Part shown: in pieces, positions 21,047-28,968 of the stretch
Layout: each line of letters begins with the position of its first letter
Position numbering within the stretch: the stretch's first letter is position 1
Source: Rhodococcus rhodochrous
Lineage (GTDB): Bacteria > Actinomycetota > Actinomycetes > Mycobacteriales > Mycobacteriaceae
DNA: 64,000 nucleotides
Assembly: GCF_014854695.1 (NCBI RefSeq)
Contig: NZ_CP027557.1
Coordinates: 1-64,000, forward strand
Direction: 5' to 3'
The notes under the pieces: generated by a model
Seen by the model: the letters and a program-made list of their open reading frames with translations, nothing else
Told to the model about the DNA's origin: nothing
Database searches by the model: none
Translations under genes and position numbers: made by a program

Positions 21047-21724
21047 TCAGTCGTGTGGTCGAAGTCTTCCGTCGACCATCTCCAGCACGCGGTCGCAGTG
21101 CCGCAGGACTTCGTGGTCGTGGGTGACCATGATCGTAGCCACTCCGCTGGTGTGGGTTTCCCGTGCCAGCAGTTCGACGACCTCGTGGCTGCGTGTGCGA
21201 TCGAGGGCCGCGGTGGGTTCGTCGACGAGCAACAGCGACGGTTCGGCCATCAGAGCACGTGCGATGCCGACCCGCTGACGCTCACCGCCCGAGAGCTGTC
21301 CCGGACGACGATCGGCGCGGTGCTCCATGCCCACCGAGGCGAGCAGTTCGGTGGGATTCCGCCCGTGCCGTCCGGTGATCTTCTCGACGAGGAGCAGCTG
21401 ATCGCGCGCCGTGAGGGCGGGGAGGAGGTTGCCGGACTGGAACACGAAACCGATGCGTTCACGCCGCAGCTTCGTGGTGGCCTTCCGGTCGAGCTCGGTC
21501 AGGTCGATCCCGTCGACCTTCACGGTGCCGGAGGTGGGTCGGCTCAGGCCGCCCGCGACCGCCAGCAGGCTCGACTTGCCGGCGCCGGACGGGCCGACGA
21601 TCGCGACGAGTTCGCCCGGCGCGACATCCAGGTCGACGTGGTCGAGGGCGTGGACCGTGCTGTCACCGTCGCCGAAGGACAGGCAGACGTCGGCCAGGTC
21701 CAGACCCGTGGTGGTGACGGTCAT
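21047..21724 (-). CDS. ABC transporter ATP-binding protein (MacB/LolD type)
   Basis: The 225-aa nucleotide-binding subunit has Walker A GPSGAGKSS (about residue 40), Q-loop FVFQSGNLLP, signature LSGGERQRVGIARAL and Walker B SLLLVDEPTAALD. The family (LolD, MacB, FtsE-like) drives type VII mechanotransmission transporters rather than classical channels. Its start overlaps the permease stop by four bases, so one coupled unit makes the complex. Substrates of actinobacterial members are mostly undefined. Confidence 0.95.
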   Translation of the reverse strand: MTVTTTGLDLADVCLSFGDGDSTVHALDHVDLDVAPGELVAIVGPSGAGKSSLLAVAGGLSRPTSGTVKVDGIDLTELDRKATTKLRRERIGFVFQSGNLLPALTARDQLLLVEKITGRHGRNPTELLASVGMEHRADRRPGQLSGGERQRVGIARALMAEPSLLLVDEPTAALDRTRSHEVVELLARETHTSGVATIMVTHDHEVLRHCDRVLEMVDGRLRPHD

Positions 21725-22851
21725 CGGTTCTCTCCCAGTGCTGCGAGCGGGTCGACGCGGACGATGCGGGTCACGGCGAGGGCGGCGCCGACGAGGCCGA
21801 GGACGACGAGCAGGACGGCGCCCTGCACGATCGGCCCGGTCTCGAGGACGAACGGCATGCCGCTGCCTTCGAGGCCCGATCCGAGACCGAGTCCGATGAG
21901 CACGCCGACGGCCACGGAGCCGACGAGCACGATCACGGCCTGCAGGAGCGAGTCGCGTAGGAGGAAGCCGGTGGAGGCACCCATCGCGCGGAGCACGGCG
22001 ATCTCCCGGCTGCGCTGCACCGTCCAGATCGTGAAGAACGCTCCGACGACGAGGGCGGAGATCGCGTAGAGGAACGCGATGATCATCGACATCGTCATCA
22101 TCTCGGCGCTGTAGCCGGGGGAGGCGTCGAACGATTCCTCGAGGGTCTTCGCGGCCGTACCGGCCTCGGCGTCGCCGGCGGCGAGGTCGGGCAGTGTTCC
22201 GCCGACGCCCTCGATCGCGACCACGCTGGCTTCGGTGTACGCGCTCGGGGGGACCTGTTCACCGAGGCGGACGCCGGCATGGATCTCCTGCCAGGTGTTC
22301 AGGGGCAGGTAGGCGACGTCGACGTGGCCGAAGGTGCGCTTGTCGGAGGTGAAGCCGACGACGGTCAGCCGGGTGCCGAGACGATCGACGACGATGGTGT
22401 CGCCGAGTTCCACGCCGGTGTCGCGGGCGCTGTCGCTGAGGACGACGTCGGTGTCACCGCCGATCGGTGTCCCCTCGGCGACCGAGGGTTCGAGGAACGA
22501 TCCCGGCCGGATACCGAAGAGGGTGAGGTCGACGGGGACCCCACTGTCGGTCTTCGCGTTGACGATGGTGTTGCCGAACAGTTCGGCCCGGGCGACGTCC
22601 GGGCGGGCACGCCAGGCGTCGGCCTGGTCCTCCGTGACCACGGATCGGGAGAACGCGGAGTCGGTCTTGGTCCCCTCGGCGAAGGCGAACGCCTGGACCG
22701 GTGTGCGCTGCAGGGCGGAGACACCGTCGACGACGAGACCGGACGACAGTCCGGACAGGATGACCATGAGGATCGAGATGAGCGCGACGACCGCGCCCAT
22801 CAACAGGAAGCGGGTACGCGCGAACCACAGTTCGCGCAGGGCAAGAAACAT
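21721..22851 (-). CDS. ABC transporter permease, FtsX/MacB type
   Basis: The 376-aa permease has one N-terminal TM helix (about residues 15-38), an extracytoplasmic domain of about 210 residues, and three C-terminal TM helices (about 255-280, 300-325, 340-362). The motif VQRSREIAVLRAMGAS is diagnostic of the FtsX-like fold. It ends with VRVDPLAALGENR, typical of DevC/MacB-type subunits. It is the first gene of the permease-ATPase-TetR unit, with the operator dyad upstream. The likely role is efflux or envelope lipid handling. Confidence 0.93.
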   Translation of the reverse strand: MFLALRELWFARTRFLLMGAVVALISILMVILSGLSSGLVVDGVSALQRTPVQAFAFAEGTKTDSAFSRSVVTEDQADAWRARPDVARAELFGNTIVNAKTDSGVPVDLTLFGIRPGSFLEPSVAEGTPIGGDTDVVLSDSARDTGVELGDTIVVDRLGTRLTVVGFTSDKRTFGHVDVAYLPLNTWQEIHAGVRLGEQVPPSAYTEASVVAIEGVGGTLPDLAAGDAEAGTAAKTLEESFDASPGYSAEMMTMSMIIAFLYAISALVVGAFFTIWTVQRSREIAVLRAMGASTGFLLRDSLLQAVIVLVGSVAVGVLIGLGLGSGLEGSGMPFVLETGPIVQGAVLLVVLGLVGAALAVTRIVRVDPLAALGENR

Positions 22852-22916
22852 GCGGAGTCCTTCGTGGGCTGGACCGGACAGGTGCCCCCGATCTTCTCGA
22901 CGGCACGTCGATATCT

Positions 22917-22935
22917 TACCGACACGCTGTCGGTA
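22917..22935. promoter_or_regulatory. Operator dyad of the TetR-regulated transporter unit
   Basis: TACCGACA and TGTCGGTA form a perfect 8-3-8 palindrome in the 145-bp divergent gap, 65 bp upstream of the permease start. Size and symmetry fit a TetR-family operator, and the only repressor in this unit is the TetR gene at its end. Confidence 0.75.
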
Positions 22936-22949
22936 TCTTTACGTGACAG

Positions 22950-22968
22950 TTACTACATTAGGTAGTAA
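22950..22968. promoter_or_regulatory. Second dyad TTACTAC-N5-GTAGTAA upstream of the copper genes
   Basis: A perfect 7-5-7 palindrome ends 28 bp before the start of the divergent membrane protein gene. The TACTAC core resembles operators of BlaI/MecI/CopY winged-helix repressors. No such repressor is encoded in the window, so the cognate protein would act in trans. It differs from the TetR dyad 15 bp away, so the two divergent units appear to have separate control. Confidence 0.6.
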
Positions 22969-22996
22969 TTGCAGGTGGGAGAAGTATTCTGATCCC

Positions 22997-23500
22997 ATGG
23001 CCGTCGACGTGGAGACCGTGAGGCGCATGCGCGCGGTCTTCGTGTGCGGAATCTCGGCCACTCTGAGCGTCGCGGCGCACGCTGTCGCGGGTGGTGCCGT
23101 GCCGCACCAGGACGTGCTGGTGTTCCTCGCCGGTCTCGCCGTCGCCTCCGGGATGCTCGCCGCGGAGACCCGTCTGCCGGTGCCGCTGCTCCTCGTCCTC
23201 GGTCAGGTGGCAGGGCACCTCGTGCTCGGACTGCACGACGGTCACCTGCACACCCCGACACCGGAGATGCTCGTCGCGCACGCCGCTGCGGTCGCCGTGG
23301 CTGCCCTGCTCGTGCACGGCGCCGAGAAGGGTTGCGAGGTCGCGCTCGCGGCCCTGTGCCGGATACTCCCCGAACTGTTCCGCGCGCTGCCCGTGGCCGC
23401 TGCGGAATCCACCCGCATCACCCACCGGCCCCGCGTGGGTCCGGGGATCCGGCACGTCGGCGGGGTGGGAAGTCGCGGGCCACCCGCAGTTCTCCGCTAG
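22997..23500 (+). CDS. Small multi-pass membrane protein upstream of PCuAC
   Basis: This 167-aa protein has about three or four hydrophobic helices and several His residues near predicted membrane ends (AAHAVAGGAVPHQD, GLHDGHLHTP, LVAHAA), followed by a basic Arg/Gly-rich tail. GTGGGAG lies upstream of the ATG. I recognise no named family. Its place as first gene before a copper chaperone and a Dyp peroxidase, plus clustered His in a membrane setting, suggests a role with copper or heme outside the cytoplasm. That link is inference from context. Confidence 0.8.
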   Translation: MAVDVETVRRMRAVFVCGISATLSVAAHAVAGGAVPHQDVLVFLAGLAVASGMLAAETRLPVPLLLVLGQVAGHLVLGLHDGHLHTPTPEMLVAHAAAVAVAALLVHGAEKGCEVALAALCRILPELFRALPVAAAESTRITHRPRVGPGIRHVGGVGSRGPPAVLR

Positions 23501-23574
23501 GTCCCTCACTCGGTCGTCTCCCGACGACCGTTCGTTCGGCGTGCCCGTATGCCGCCACCGATCCACGGAGAATC

Positions 23575-24081
23575 ATGAAGAAGACCCTGCTCTGCACCGC
23601 GAGCGTCGCCGTCGCCGTCGCACTGTTCGCGACCGCCTGCGGATCCGATGCCGCCACGACCTCGGCGGATGCCGTCGTCGTCGCCGATGCCTGGGTGAAG
23701 GCCTCCGACACCGGGATGACCGGAGCCTTCGCCGAGATCGAGAACACCGGAAGCAACGACGTGCACATCGTGGGCGCGTCCAGCCCCTCGTCCGCCTCCA
23801 CCGAACTGCACGAGATGGTGTCCGCGGAGGGCACCTCCATGGTCATGCAGGAGATGGGCGACGGACTCGTCGTCCCCGCCGGGACCACCCACGCCCTCGT
23901 TCCCGGCGGTGATCACCTCATGCTCATGAATCTCGTCGAGCCCCTGGGACCCGGCAGCACGGTGAGCTTCACGCTCGAGTTCGCGGACGGTTCCACCGAA
24001 GAGTTCACCGCCCAGGTCCGCGACTTCGCCGGAGCACAGGAGGAATACGTGCCGGCCGACGGAGCAGCGCACGATGGCTAG
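23575..24081 (+). CDS. PCuAC family periplasmic copper(I) chaperone lipoprotein
   Basis: The 168-aa protein has a lipoprotein signal (LFATACGSD, lipidated Cys near residue 22). The PCuAC beta-barrel carries spaced Met and His ligands: TELHEMVSAE, TSMVMQEMGDG, and HLMLMNL after VPGGD. The family hands Cu(I) to proteins such as the CuA site of cytochrome c oxidase. The start has a plain GGAG site. Its 3' end overlaps the Dyp peroxidase start by eight bases, so the two are coupled. Confidence 0.93.
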   Translation: MKKTLLCTASVAVAVALFATACGSDAATTSADAVVVADAWVKASDTGMTGAFAEIENTGSNDVHIVGASSPSSASTELHEMVSAEGTSMVMQEMGDGLVVPAGTTHALVPGGDHLMLMNLVEPLGPGSTVSFTLEFADGSTEEFTAQVRDFAGAQEEYVPADGAAHDG

Positions 24082-25249
24082 GTTCACTCGTCGCGCGCTG
24101 CTCGGGGGCGGTGTCGCCGCGCTGGGTGCAGCAGGACTCGGCGCGGTCGGAGGTGGGACGGCGGTCGCGTCCCGCATCCCCGAACCGATCGGCGCGCGGA
24201 CCGTGGAGATCCACGGAACCTATCAGGCCGGTATCGACACCCCCGCGCAGTCGTTCGCGTCGTTCGTGGCACTGGACCTCGCCGAGGGCGTCGATCGTGA
24301 CGGGCTCGTCGGGATCATGCGGGTGTGGGCCGAGGACGCCCGGCGGCTCACCACCGGGACACCGGCGTTGGGCGACACCGAACCCGAACTCGCCGTCGAC
24401 CCGGCCCGGCTGACGGTCACCGTCGGCTACGGTCCCGCGGTCTTCGACGCCGCGGGCCTGACCGACCGGCGACCCGCGTGGCTGAAGCCGCTGCCGGCCT
24501 TCCCGATCGACCGGCTCGAGGAACGATGGTCGGGCGGCGACCTGCTGTTGCAGGTCTGCGCCGACGACCCGGTGACCGTCTCGCACGCGGTCCGCACACT
24601 CACCAAGAGTGTGCGATCGGTGGCGACGGTCCGCTGGATCCAGCGAGGGTTCCGGCGCGCGGCCGGCACGCGACCCGACGGGACGACGATGCGCAACCTC
24701 ATGGGGCAGGTCGACGGCACCGTCAATCCCGCGCCGCACAGCCCGGATTTCGACCGGCAGGTGTGGAATCCGGGCGACCCGCCGTGGATGGCCGGTGGCA
24801 CCTCGCTCGTGTTACGCCGGATCCGCATGGAACTCGACACCTGGGACGAGCTGGACCGTCCCGCTCGGGAACTCGCCGTCGGCCGGCGACTGTCGAACGG
24901 TGCTCCGCTGACGGGCTCGGAGGAGCACGACGATGCCGACTTCGAGGCCATCGACCGGTTCGGCATCCCGGTGATCCCGCCGGAATCGCACGTCGCGCGG
25001 GCGCGTCCCCGCACGGGCGACGAGCAGTTCCTGCGACGGGGTTACAACTACGACGACCAGGACGGCGCCGGACTGTTGTTCGCCGCCTACCAGGTGGACG
25101 TGGAGCGTCAGTTCGTCCCGGTGCAGCAGCGCCTCGCCGAACACGACGCGCTGAATCCGTGGATCACCCCGATCGGGTCGGCCGTCTTCCTCCTCCCGCC
25201 GGGTTTCGGGCCCGACGGCTATCCCGGCGACGTCCTGCTGGGTGTCTGA
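24074..25249 (+). CDS. Tat-exported Dyp-type heme peroxidase
   Basis: This 391-aa protein has a Tat signal (RFTRRALLGGG followed by a hydrophobic Ala/Gly stretch). The family signature GXXDG appears as GQVDGT. The likely proximal heme His is in ESHVARARP, and a conserved RRGYNYDD motif is followed by an aromatic-rich C-terminus. Exported members (EfeB-like and related) oxidise dyes, phenolics or porphyrin compounds with H2O2. Here it is coupled to a PCuAC chaperone instead of EfeU/EfeO iron-uptake genes. Confidence 0.94.
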   Translation: MARFTRRALLGGGVAALGAAGLGAVGGGTAVASRIPEPIGARTVEIHGTYQAGIDTPAQSFASFVALDLAEGVDRDGLVGIMRVWAEDARRLTTGTPALGDTEPELAVDPARLTVTVGYGPAVFDAAGLTDRRPAWLKPLPAFPIDRLEERWSGGDLLLQVCADDPVTVSHAVRTLTKSVRSVATVRWIQRGFRRAAGTRPDGTTMRNLMGQVDGTVNPAPHSPDFDRQVWNPGDPPWMAGGTSLVLRRIRMELDTWDELDRPARELAVGRRLSNGAPLTGSEEHDDADFEAIDRFGIPVIPPESHVARARPRTGDEQFLRRGYNYDDQDGAGLLFAAYQVDVERQFVPVQQRLAEHDALNPWITPIGSAVFLLPPGFGPDGYPGDVLLGV

Positions 25250-25294
25250 GACAAGTCCGCGACGGATGTGGAATCGAGGTCTAGCCTCGATTGT

Positions 25295-26284
25295 GTGACC
25301 GAGATTACACAGATACGTCAAGGCTTCGCGTCGTTGCGGGAAGGCGGTCTGAACTGGGACGCCTTCCCGCTGCGTCTCTTCGCGAAGGGCAACGCAGCAC
25401 ATTGGGACCCGATGGACATCGACTTCTCCCACGACGCCGACGACTGGGCCTCGCTCAACTCCGAGCAGCGCCGCAGTTCGACCTATCTGGTCGCGTTGTT
25501 CGTCGCGGGTGAGGAGGCCGTCACCCAGGACATCCTCCCGTTCCTCCGCGCGATGGAGGCGGAAGGGCGACTGGGCGACGAGATGTACCTGACGCAGTTC
25601 TGCTACGAGGAGGCCAAGCACGTCCAGGTGTTCCGTCGCTGGATGGACACCGTGGGACTCACGTCCGACCTGCATCCCTTCGTCGCCGAGAATCCCTACT
25701 ACCGGAAGCTGTTCTACGAGGAACTACCGCACAGCCTCCGCGTCCTCGAGAGCGATCCGTCGCCGGCCAACCAGGTCCGCGCGAGCGTCACCTACAACCA
25801 CGTCATCGAGGGCAGTCTCGCGCTGACCGGGTACTACGCGTGGCAGAAGGTGTGCACGAAGTTCGGGATCCTTCCGGGCATGCAGGAGATCATCCGGCGG
25901 ATCGGCTCCGACGAGCGCCGACACATGGCCTGGGGCACGTTCACCTGCAGACGGCATGTGGCAGCGGACGATTCGAACTGGAACGTCGTGCTGCAGCGGA
26001 TGGAGGAACTGATTCCCCTCGCGACCGGCATGATCCAGTGGCAGAACGAGCAGTTCGACGAACAGCCCTACGGCCTCGACAACGACGAGTTCATCTCCTA
26101 CGCGGCGGACCGGGCCCAGAGACGGCTCGGCGCAATCGAATCCGCGCGCGGGCGTCCCCTCGAGGAGATCGATCTCGATTTTGCTCCCGCGGTGCTCGAG
26201 GACCGTTTCGGCGACGAGGACGCTGCCGCTCTCGCCGCAGTGCCCACTCCCGATCGCATCCCGGCGGAGCGAGCGGGGGAGTAG
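25295..26284 (+). CDS. R2-like ligand-binding oxidase (R2lox)
   Basis: R2lox proteins share the ribonucleotide reductase R2 fold but hold a Mn/Fe centre and a bound fatty acid. The 329-aa product shows the metal-site pattern [29 protein letters not shown] and [10 protein letters not shown]. The Val of EEAV and the Tyr of TYNHVIEG occupy the positions of the Val-Tyr ether cross-link known in M. tuberculosis Rv0233. GTG 25295 is taken as start; the GTG at 25268 is upstream of the conserved N-terminus. It probably oxidises a lipid substrate rather than serving nucleotide reduction. Confidence 0.93.
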   Translation: MTEITQIRQGFASLREGGLNWDAFPLRLFAKGNAAHWDPMDIDFSHDADDWASLNSEQRRSSTYLVALFVAGEEAVTQDILPFLRAMEAEGRLGDEMYLTQFCYEEAKHVQVFRRWMDTVGLTSDLHPFVAENPYYRKLFYEELPHSLRVLESDPSPANQVRASVTYNHVIEGSLALTGYYAWQKVCTKFGILPGMQEIIRRIGSDERRHMAWGTFTCRRHVAADDSNWNVVLQRMEELIPLATGMIQWQNEQFDEQPYGLDNDEFISYAADRAQRRLGAIESARGRPLEEIDLDFAPAVLEDRFGDEDAAALAAVPTPDRIPAERAGE

Positions 26285-27388
26285 TCAGAGCAGCACGCCC
26301 ACGACGAGCGCGATCAACACGAGAACGGCAACGGCTGCGATGGCCACCGTTCTCGTGTTGCCGCCGCCGGTCTCCTCCTCGGTGTCGGCGGTGAGAACGG
26401 GCACGGGCGCGGACTCCTCCGCGGCGTTGCGCGCGCCCACGAGGTTCTCGGCGTCGATGCGCCGCTCGAGTTCGCGCAGTCGCGCGAGACCACCGGTGAG
26501 AACGTCGGTTTCGTCGTAGGAGGGTGGCAGTCCGATCCTGGTCTTGTTGGTCTCGCGTGCCGGGGTGAATCCGGCCGCGAGGATCGCCGCGCCGAGCGCC
26601 GCGGTCTGTTCCGGTCCCGGGCCGACGAGACTGCGCACCGTGAGCTTCGTGGCGAGGCTGTTCGCGATCCCCTGGATATGGGTGCGGTCGCGTGCGACGA
26701 GACCGTCGCCCATGACGACGACCGCCTCGAGATTGTCCGGAATCCAGCCGAACGATCCGAGGGCCGTGGCGAGTTGGGCTGCCGGGGACGGAGCGCCCTG
26801 GGCGGGAGTGCGGTAGGCCTTGCCGGCGGGCACGCCCGAACGCACGAGGGTGACGGTCGAGCCGCCGTCGTCGAGGTGGAAGACCCCGACGAGCTGGCCC
26901 GGGGTCTCGGATATCTCGGAGGCGTACCAGGCGGCGGCCGCCTGCGCGTCGGACACGAGGTCGACGTGTCGCAGATCCGCATAGTCCAGGGCCGCGCGCA
27001 AGGTCGCGATGGTGTCCGGATCCCAGTGCGACGGGTAGGTCGCGGCGTAGCCGGGGTCGCTGTCGCGGTCCATGCCGCCGAAGGTGGGCAGCGGGTGGCA
27101 CTCCCGCAGCAGGCAGTGGATGGCGGTGGCCATCGCGTCCTCGGCGCGGTACATGCGACCGTCGCTCGCGGTGATGCCCGATGCGTCGCCGACCCGCGTG
27201 AGGAAGCCCGCGATCGTGCGCGCTTCGTCGCCGTGCGCCACGCTGCCGAGTGACGTGTTGCCGTCGTGGTCGACGTGCAGGACGGAGTCGCGGGCGAGGA
27301 CGACAGGGTCGGGAGTGCCGGGTTCGTTGGACGCGATGACCGCCGTGGACACGACTCGCCCGATCCGGAGGCCGACACCGATTGCCAT
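26285..27388 (-). CDS. Hsp70/actin-fold-like protein with C-terminal membrane anchor
   Basis: The 367-aa protein starts MAIGVGLRIGR, a phosphate-1-like strand. ASKHA-type motifs include HLDDGGSTVTLVRSG (phosphate 2 region) and EAVVVMGDGLVARD followed by GPEQTAALGAAILAAG. It ends in a single TM helix (AIAAVAVLVLIALVVGVLL) with no cytoplasmic tail. Classical DnaK substrate-domain sequence is missing. GGAAGGGAAG precedes the ATG. Similar anchored Hsp70-like proteins occur in Mycobacteriales, but I cannot assign a substrate. It is divergent from the lipase gene. Confidence 0.75.
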   Translation of the reverse strand: MAIGVGLRIGRVVSTAVIASNEPGTPDPVVLARDSVLHVDHDGNTSLGSVAHGDEARTIAGFLTRVGDASGITASDGRMYRAEDAMATAIHCLLRECHPLPTFGGMDRDSDPGYAATYPSHWDPDTIATLRAALDYADLRHVDLVSDAQAAAAWYASEISETPGQLVGVFHLDDGGSTVTLVRSGVPAGKAYRTPAQGAPSPAAQLATALGSFGWIPDNLEAVVVMGDGLVARDRTHIQGIANSLATKLTVRSLVGPGPEQTAALGAAILAAGFTPARETNKTRIGLPPSYDETDVLTGGLARLRELERRIDAENLVGARNAAEESAPVPVLTADTEEETGGGNTRTVAIAAVAVLVLIALVVGVLL

Positions 27389-27606
27389 GTCTTCCCTTCC
27401 CTCGAGAGGCTGCTCGTCCGTCTTGCCGGCGAGACCCGACTCGCTCCGGGTGCGCCGGACAAATGCACCGCTTCGGGCGCGAAGAACGATTGTGGCAGAC
27501 AGGGTGGGAAGTGCCGACCTTACTTTCCGGTAAGTACGTGTTACAGTCCGTACCGCCGTGACGAGGGACACACGGCTCCGGTGGATCCAGGTGGAGGAAC
27601 AACACA

Positions 27607-28896
27607 ATGGGGCGTGCTCGGAAGTGGATGGCCGCGGCGGTGACCACGACGGTCCTCGCGGGTGGACTTCTCGGAACCGCGACGACAGCGGGAGCCGAGA
27701 CGGACTTCTATCTCCCGCCGGATCCGCTGCCGACGAGTGCTCCCGGCGACGTCCTGCGCACGGCACCGTCCGATCTGGCGTTGCGCGCACCCGTCGCCGA
27801 CGGTGTCTTCCCCGGTCAGGGCACCAAACTGCTGTACCGCAGCAACGACGCCAAGGGTGCGCCCAACGCGGTGAGCGGCACCTACATCGAACCGTCGACG
27901 CCGTGGGACGGTCCCGGCGACCGGCCGCTCGTCGCACTGGCCATCGGCACCCACGGTCAGGGTGACCAGTGCGCGCCGTCGCGCAATCTCGGGGCGCTCG
28001 TGAACTACAACCCGCCCCTCGACTTCTTCACCGAGTACGAGGTGCTGTCGATCAACGCGCTACTGCTGCGCGGCATCGCCGTGGTCGTCACCGACTACGA
28101 CGGTCTCGGTACGCCGGGGCACCACACCTACGTGAACCGCGCCGCCGAGGCCCACGCTGTCCTCGACTCGGTGCGTGCGGCGCTGAAGCTCGAGAACGCG
28201 TCGGTGACGGAGAACAGCCCGGTCGGCCTGTTCGGTTACTCGCAGGGCGGCGGCGCGTCGGGCGCTGCGGCCGAGCTCGCACCCGAGTACGCCCCCGAAC
28301 TGAACCTCGTCGGCGCCTACGTGGGTGCTCCGCCCGCCGACCTGGTGGCCACGCTGAAGCAGATCGACGGCACACTGCTCACCGGTGCCATCGGATACAC
28401 GATCAACGGCCTGGCCGACGCCTACCCGGAGATCCGCGACGAGATCGACGCCGAGGTCAGCGATCACGGTCGCGAGATGCTCGCCGCGGTGGCGAACCAG
28501 TGCGTCCCGGAGACGATCGCGAACTTCGCGTTCCAGCGCACCGGCGACTACACCCGCACGGGTGAGCCCCTCGACGTCGTGCTCGAGCGCCTTCCCCAGG
28601 TCCAGAAGATCCTCGCGGAGCAGCGCATCGGCAACCGCACCCCGGCCGTGCCCGTCCTGCTCCAGCACGGCACGCAGGACGACACCGTCCCTTACGGTCA
28701 GGGCCGTCAGCTGGCGCTGGACTGGTGCGACAAGGGCGCGACGGTGCAGTTCCTGCCCAACACGACCCCGCCGATCCTGCCCGGCTTCATCATCAACCAT
28801 GCGGTGCCGATGATCGGCGGACTGCCCGAGTCCGTCTCGTACATCGAAGCGCGACTGCGCGGTGAGCCCGCACCGTCGAACTGCGGAGCCTTCTGA
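27607..28896 (+). CDS. Secreted LIP-family lipase/esterase
   Basis: A 429-aa exported alpha/beta hydrolase. The signal peptide ends at TAGA before ETDFYLPP. The nucleophile elbow is GYSQGGG, the acid is probably in GTQDDTVPYGQ and the His in INHAVPM. The layout matches the secretory lipase family (Candida Lip/actinobacterial triacylglycerol lipases). The final Cys in SNCGAF may pair with an internal Cys. GTGGAGGAA precedes the ATG. A strong hairpin follows the stop. Confidence 0.92.
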   Translation: MGRARKWMAAAVTTTVLAGGLLGTATTAGAETDFYLPPDPLPTSAPGDVLRTAPSDLALRAPVADGVFPGQGTKLLYRSNDAKGAPNAVSGTYIEPSTPWDGPGDRPLVALAIGTHGQGDQCAPSRNLGALVNYNPPLDFFTEYEVLSINALLLRGIAVVVTDYDGLGTPGHHTYVNRAAEAHAVLDSVRAALKLENASVTENSPVGLFGYSQGGGASGAAAELAPEYAPELNLVGAYVGAPPADLVATLKQIDGTLLTGAIGYTINGLADAYPEIRDEIDAEVSDHGREMLAAVANQCVPETIANFAFQRTGDYTRTGEPLDVVLERLPQVQKILAEQRIGNRTPAVPVLLQHGTQDDTVPYGQGRQLALDWCDKGATVQFLPNTTPPILPGFIINHAVPMIGGLPESVSYIEARLRGEPAPSNCGAF

Positions 28897-28915
28897 CGCT
28901 CCGACCGATCCACAA

Positions 28916-28958
28916 CGGAGCCGGCCCGCACTCCCTTTCGGGATGCGGGCCGGCTCCG
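28916..28958. terminator. Bidirectional hairpin between convergent lipase and acyl-CoA dehydrogenase genes
   Basis: CGGAGCCGGCCCGCA (28916-28930) pairs perfectly with 28944-28958, and the loop can extend the stem through TCCC/GGGA. It lies between two convergent stops. There is little T-rich sequence on either side, so termination efficiency is uncertain. Confidence 0.7.
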
Positions 28959-28968
28959 TGTGCGGGGA

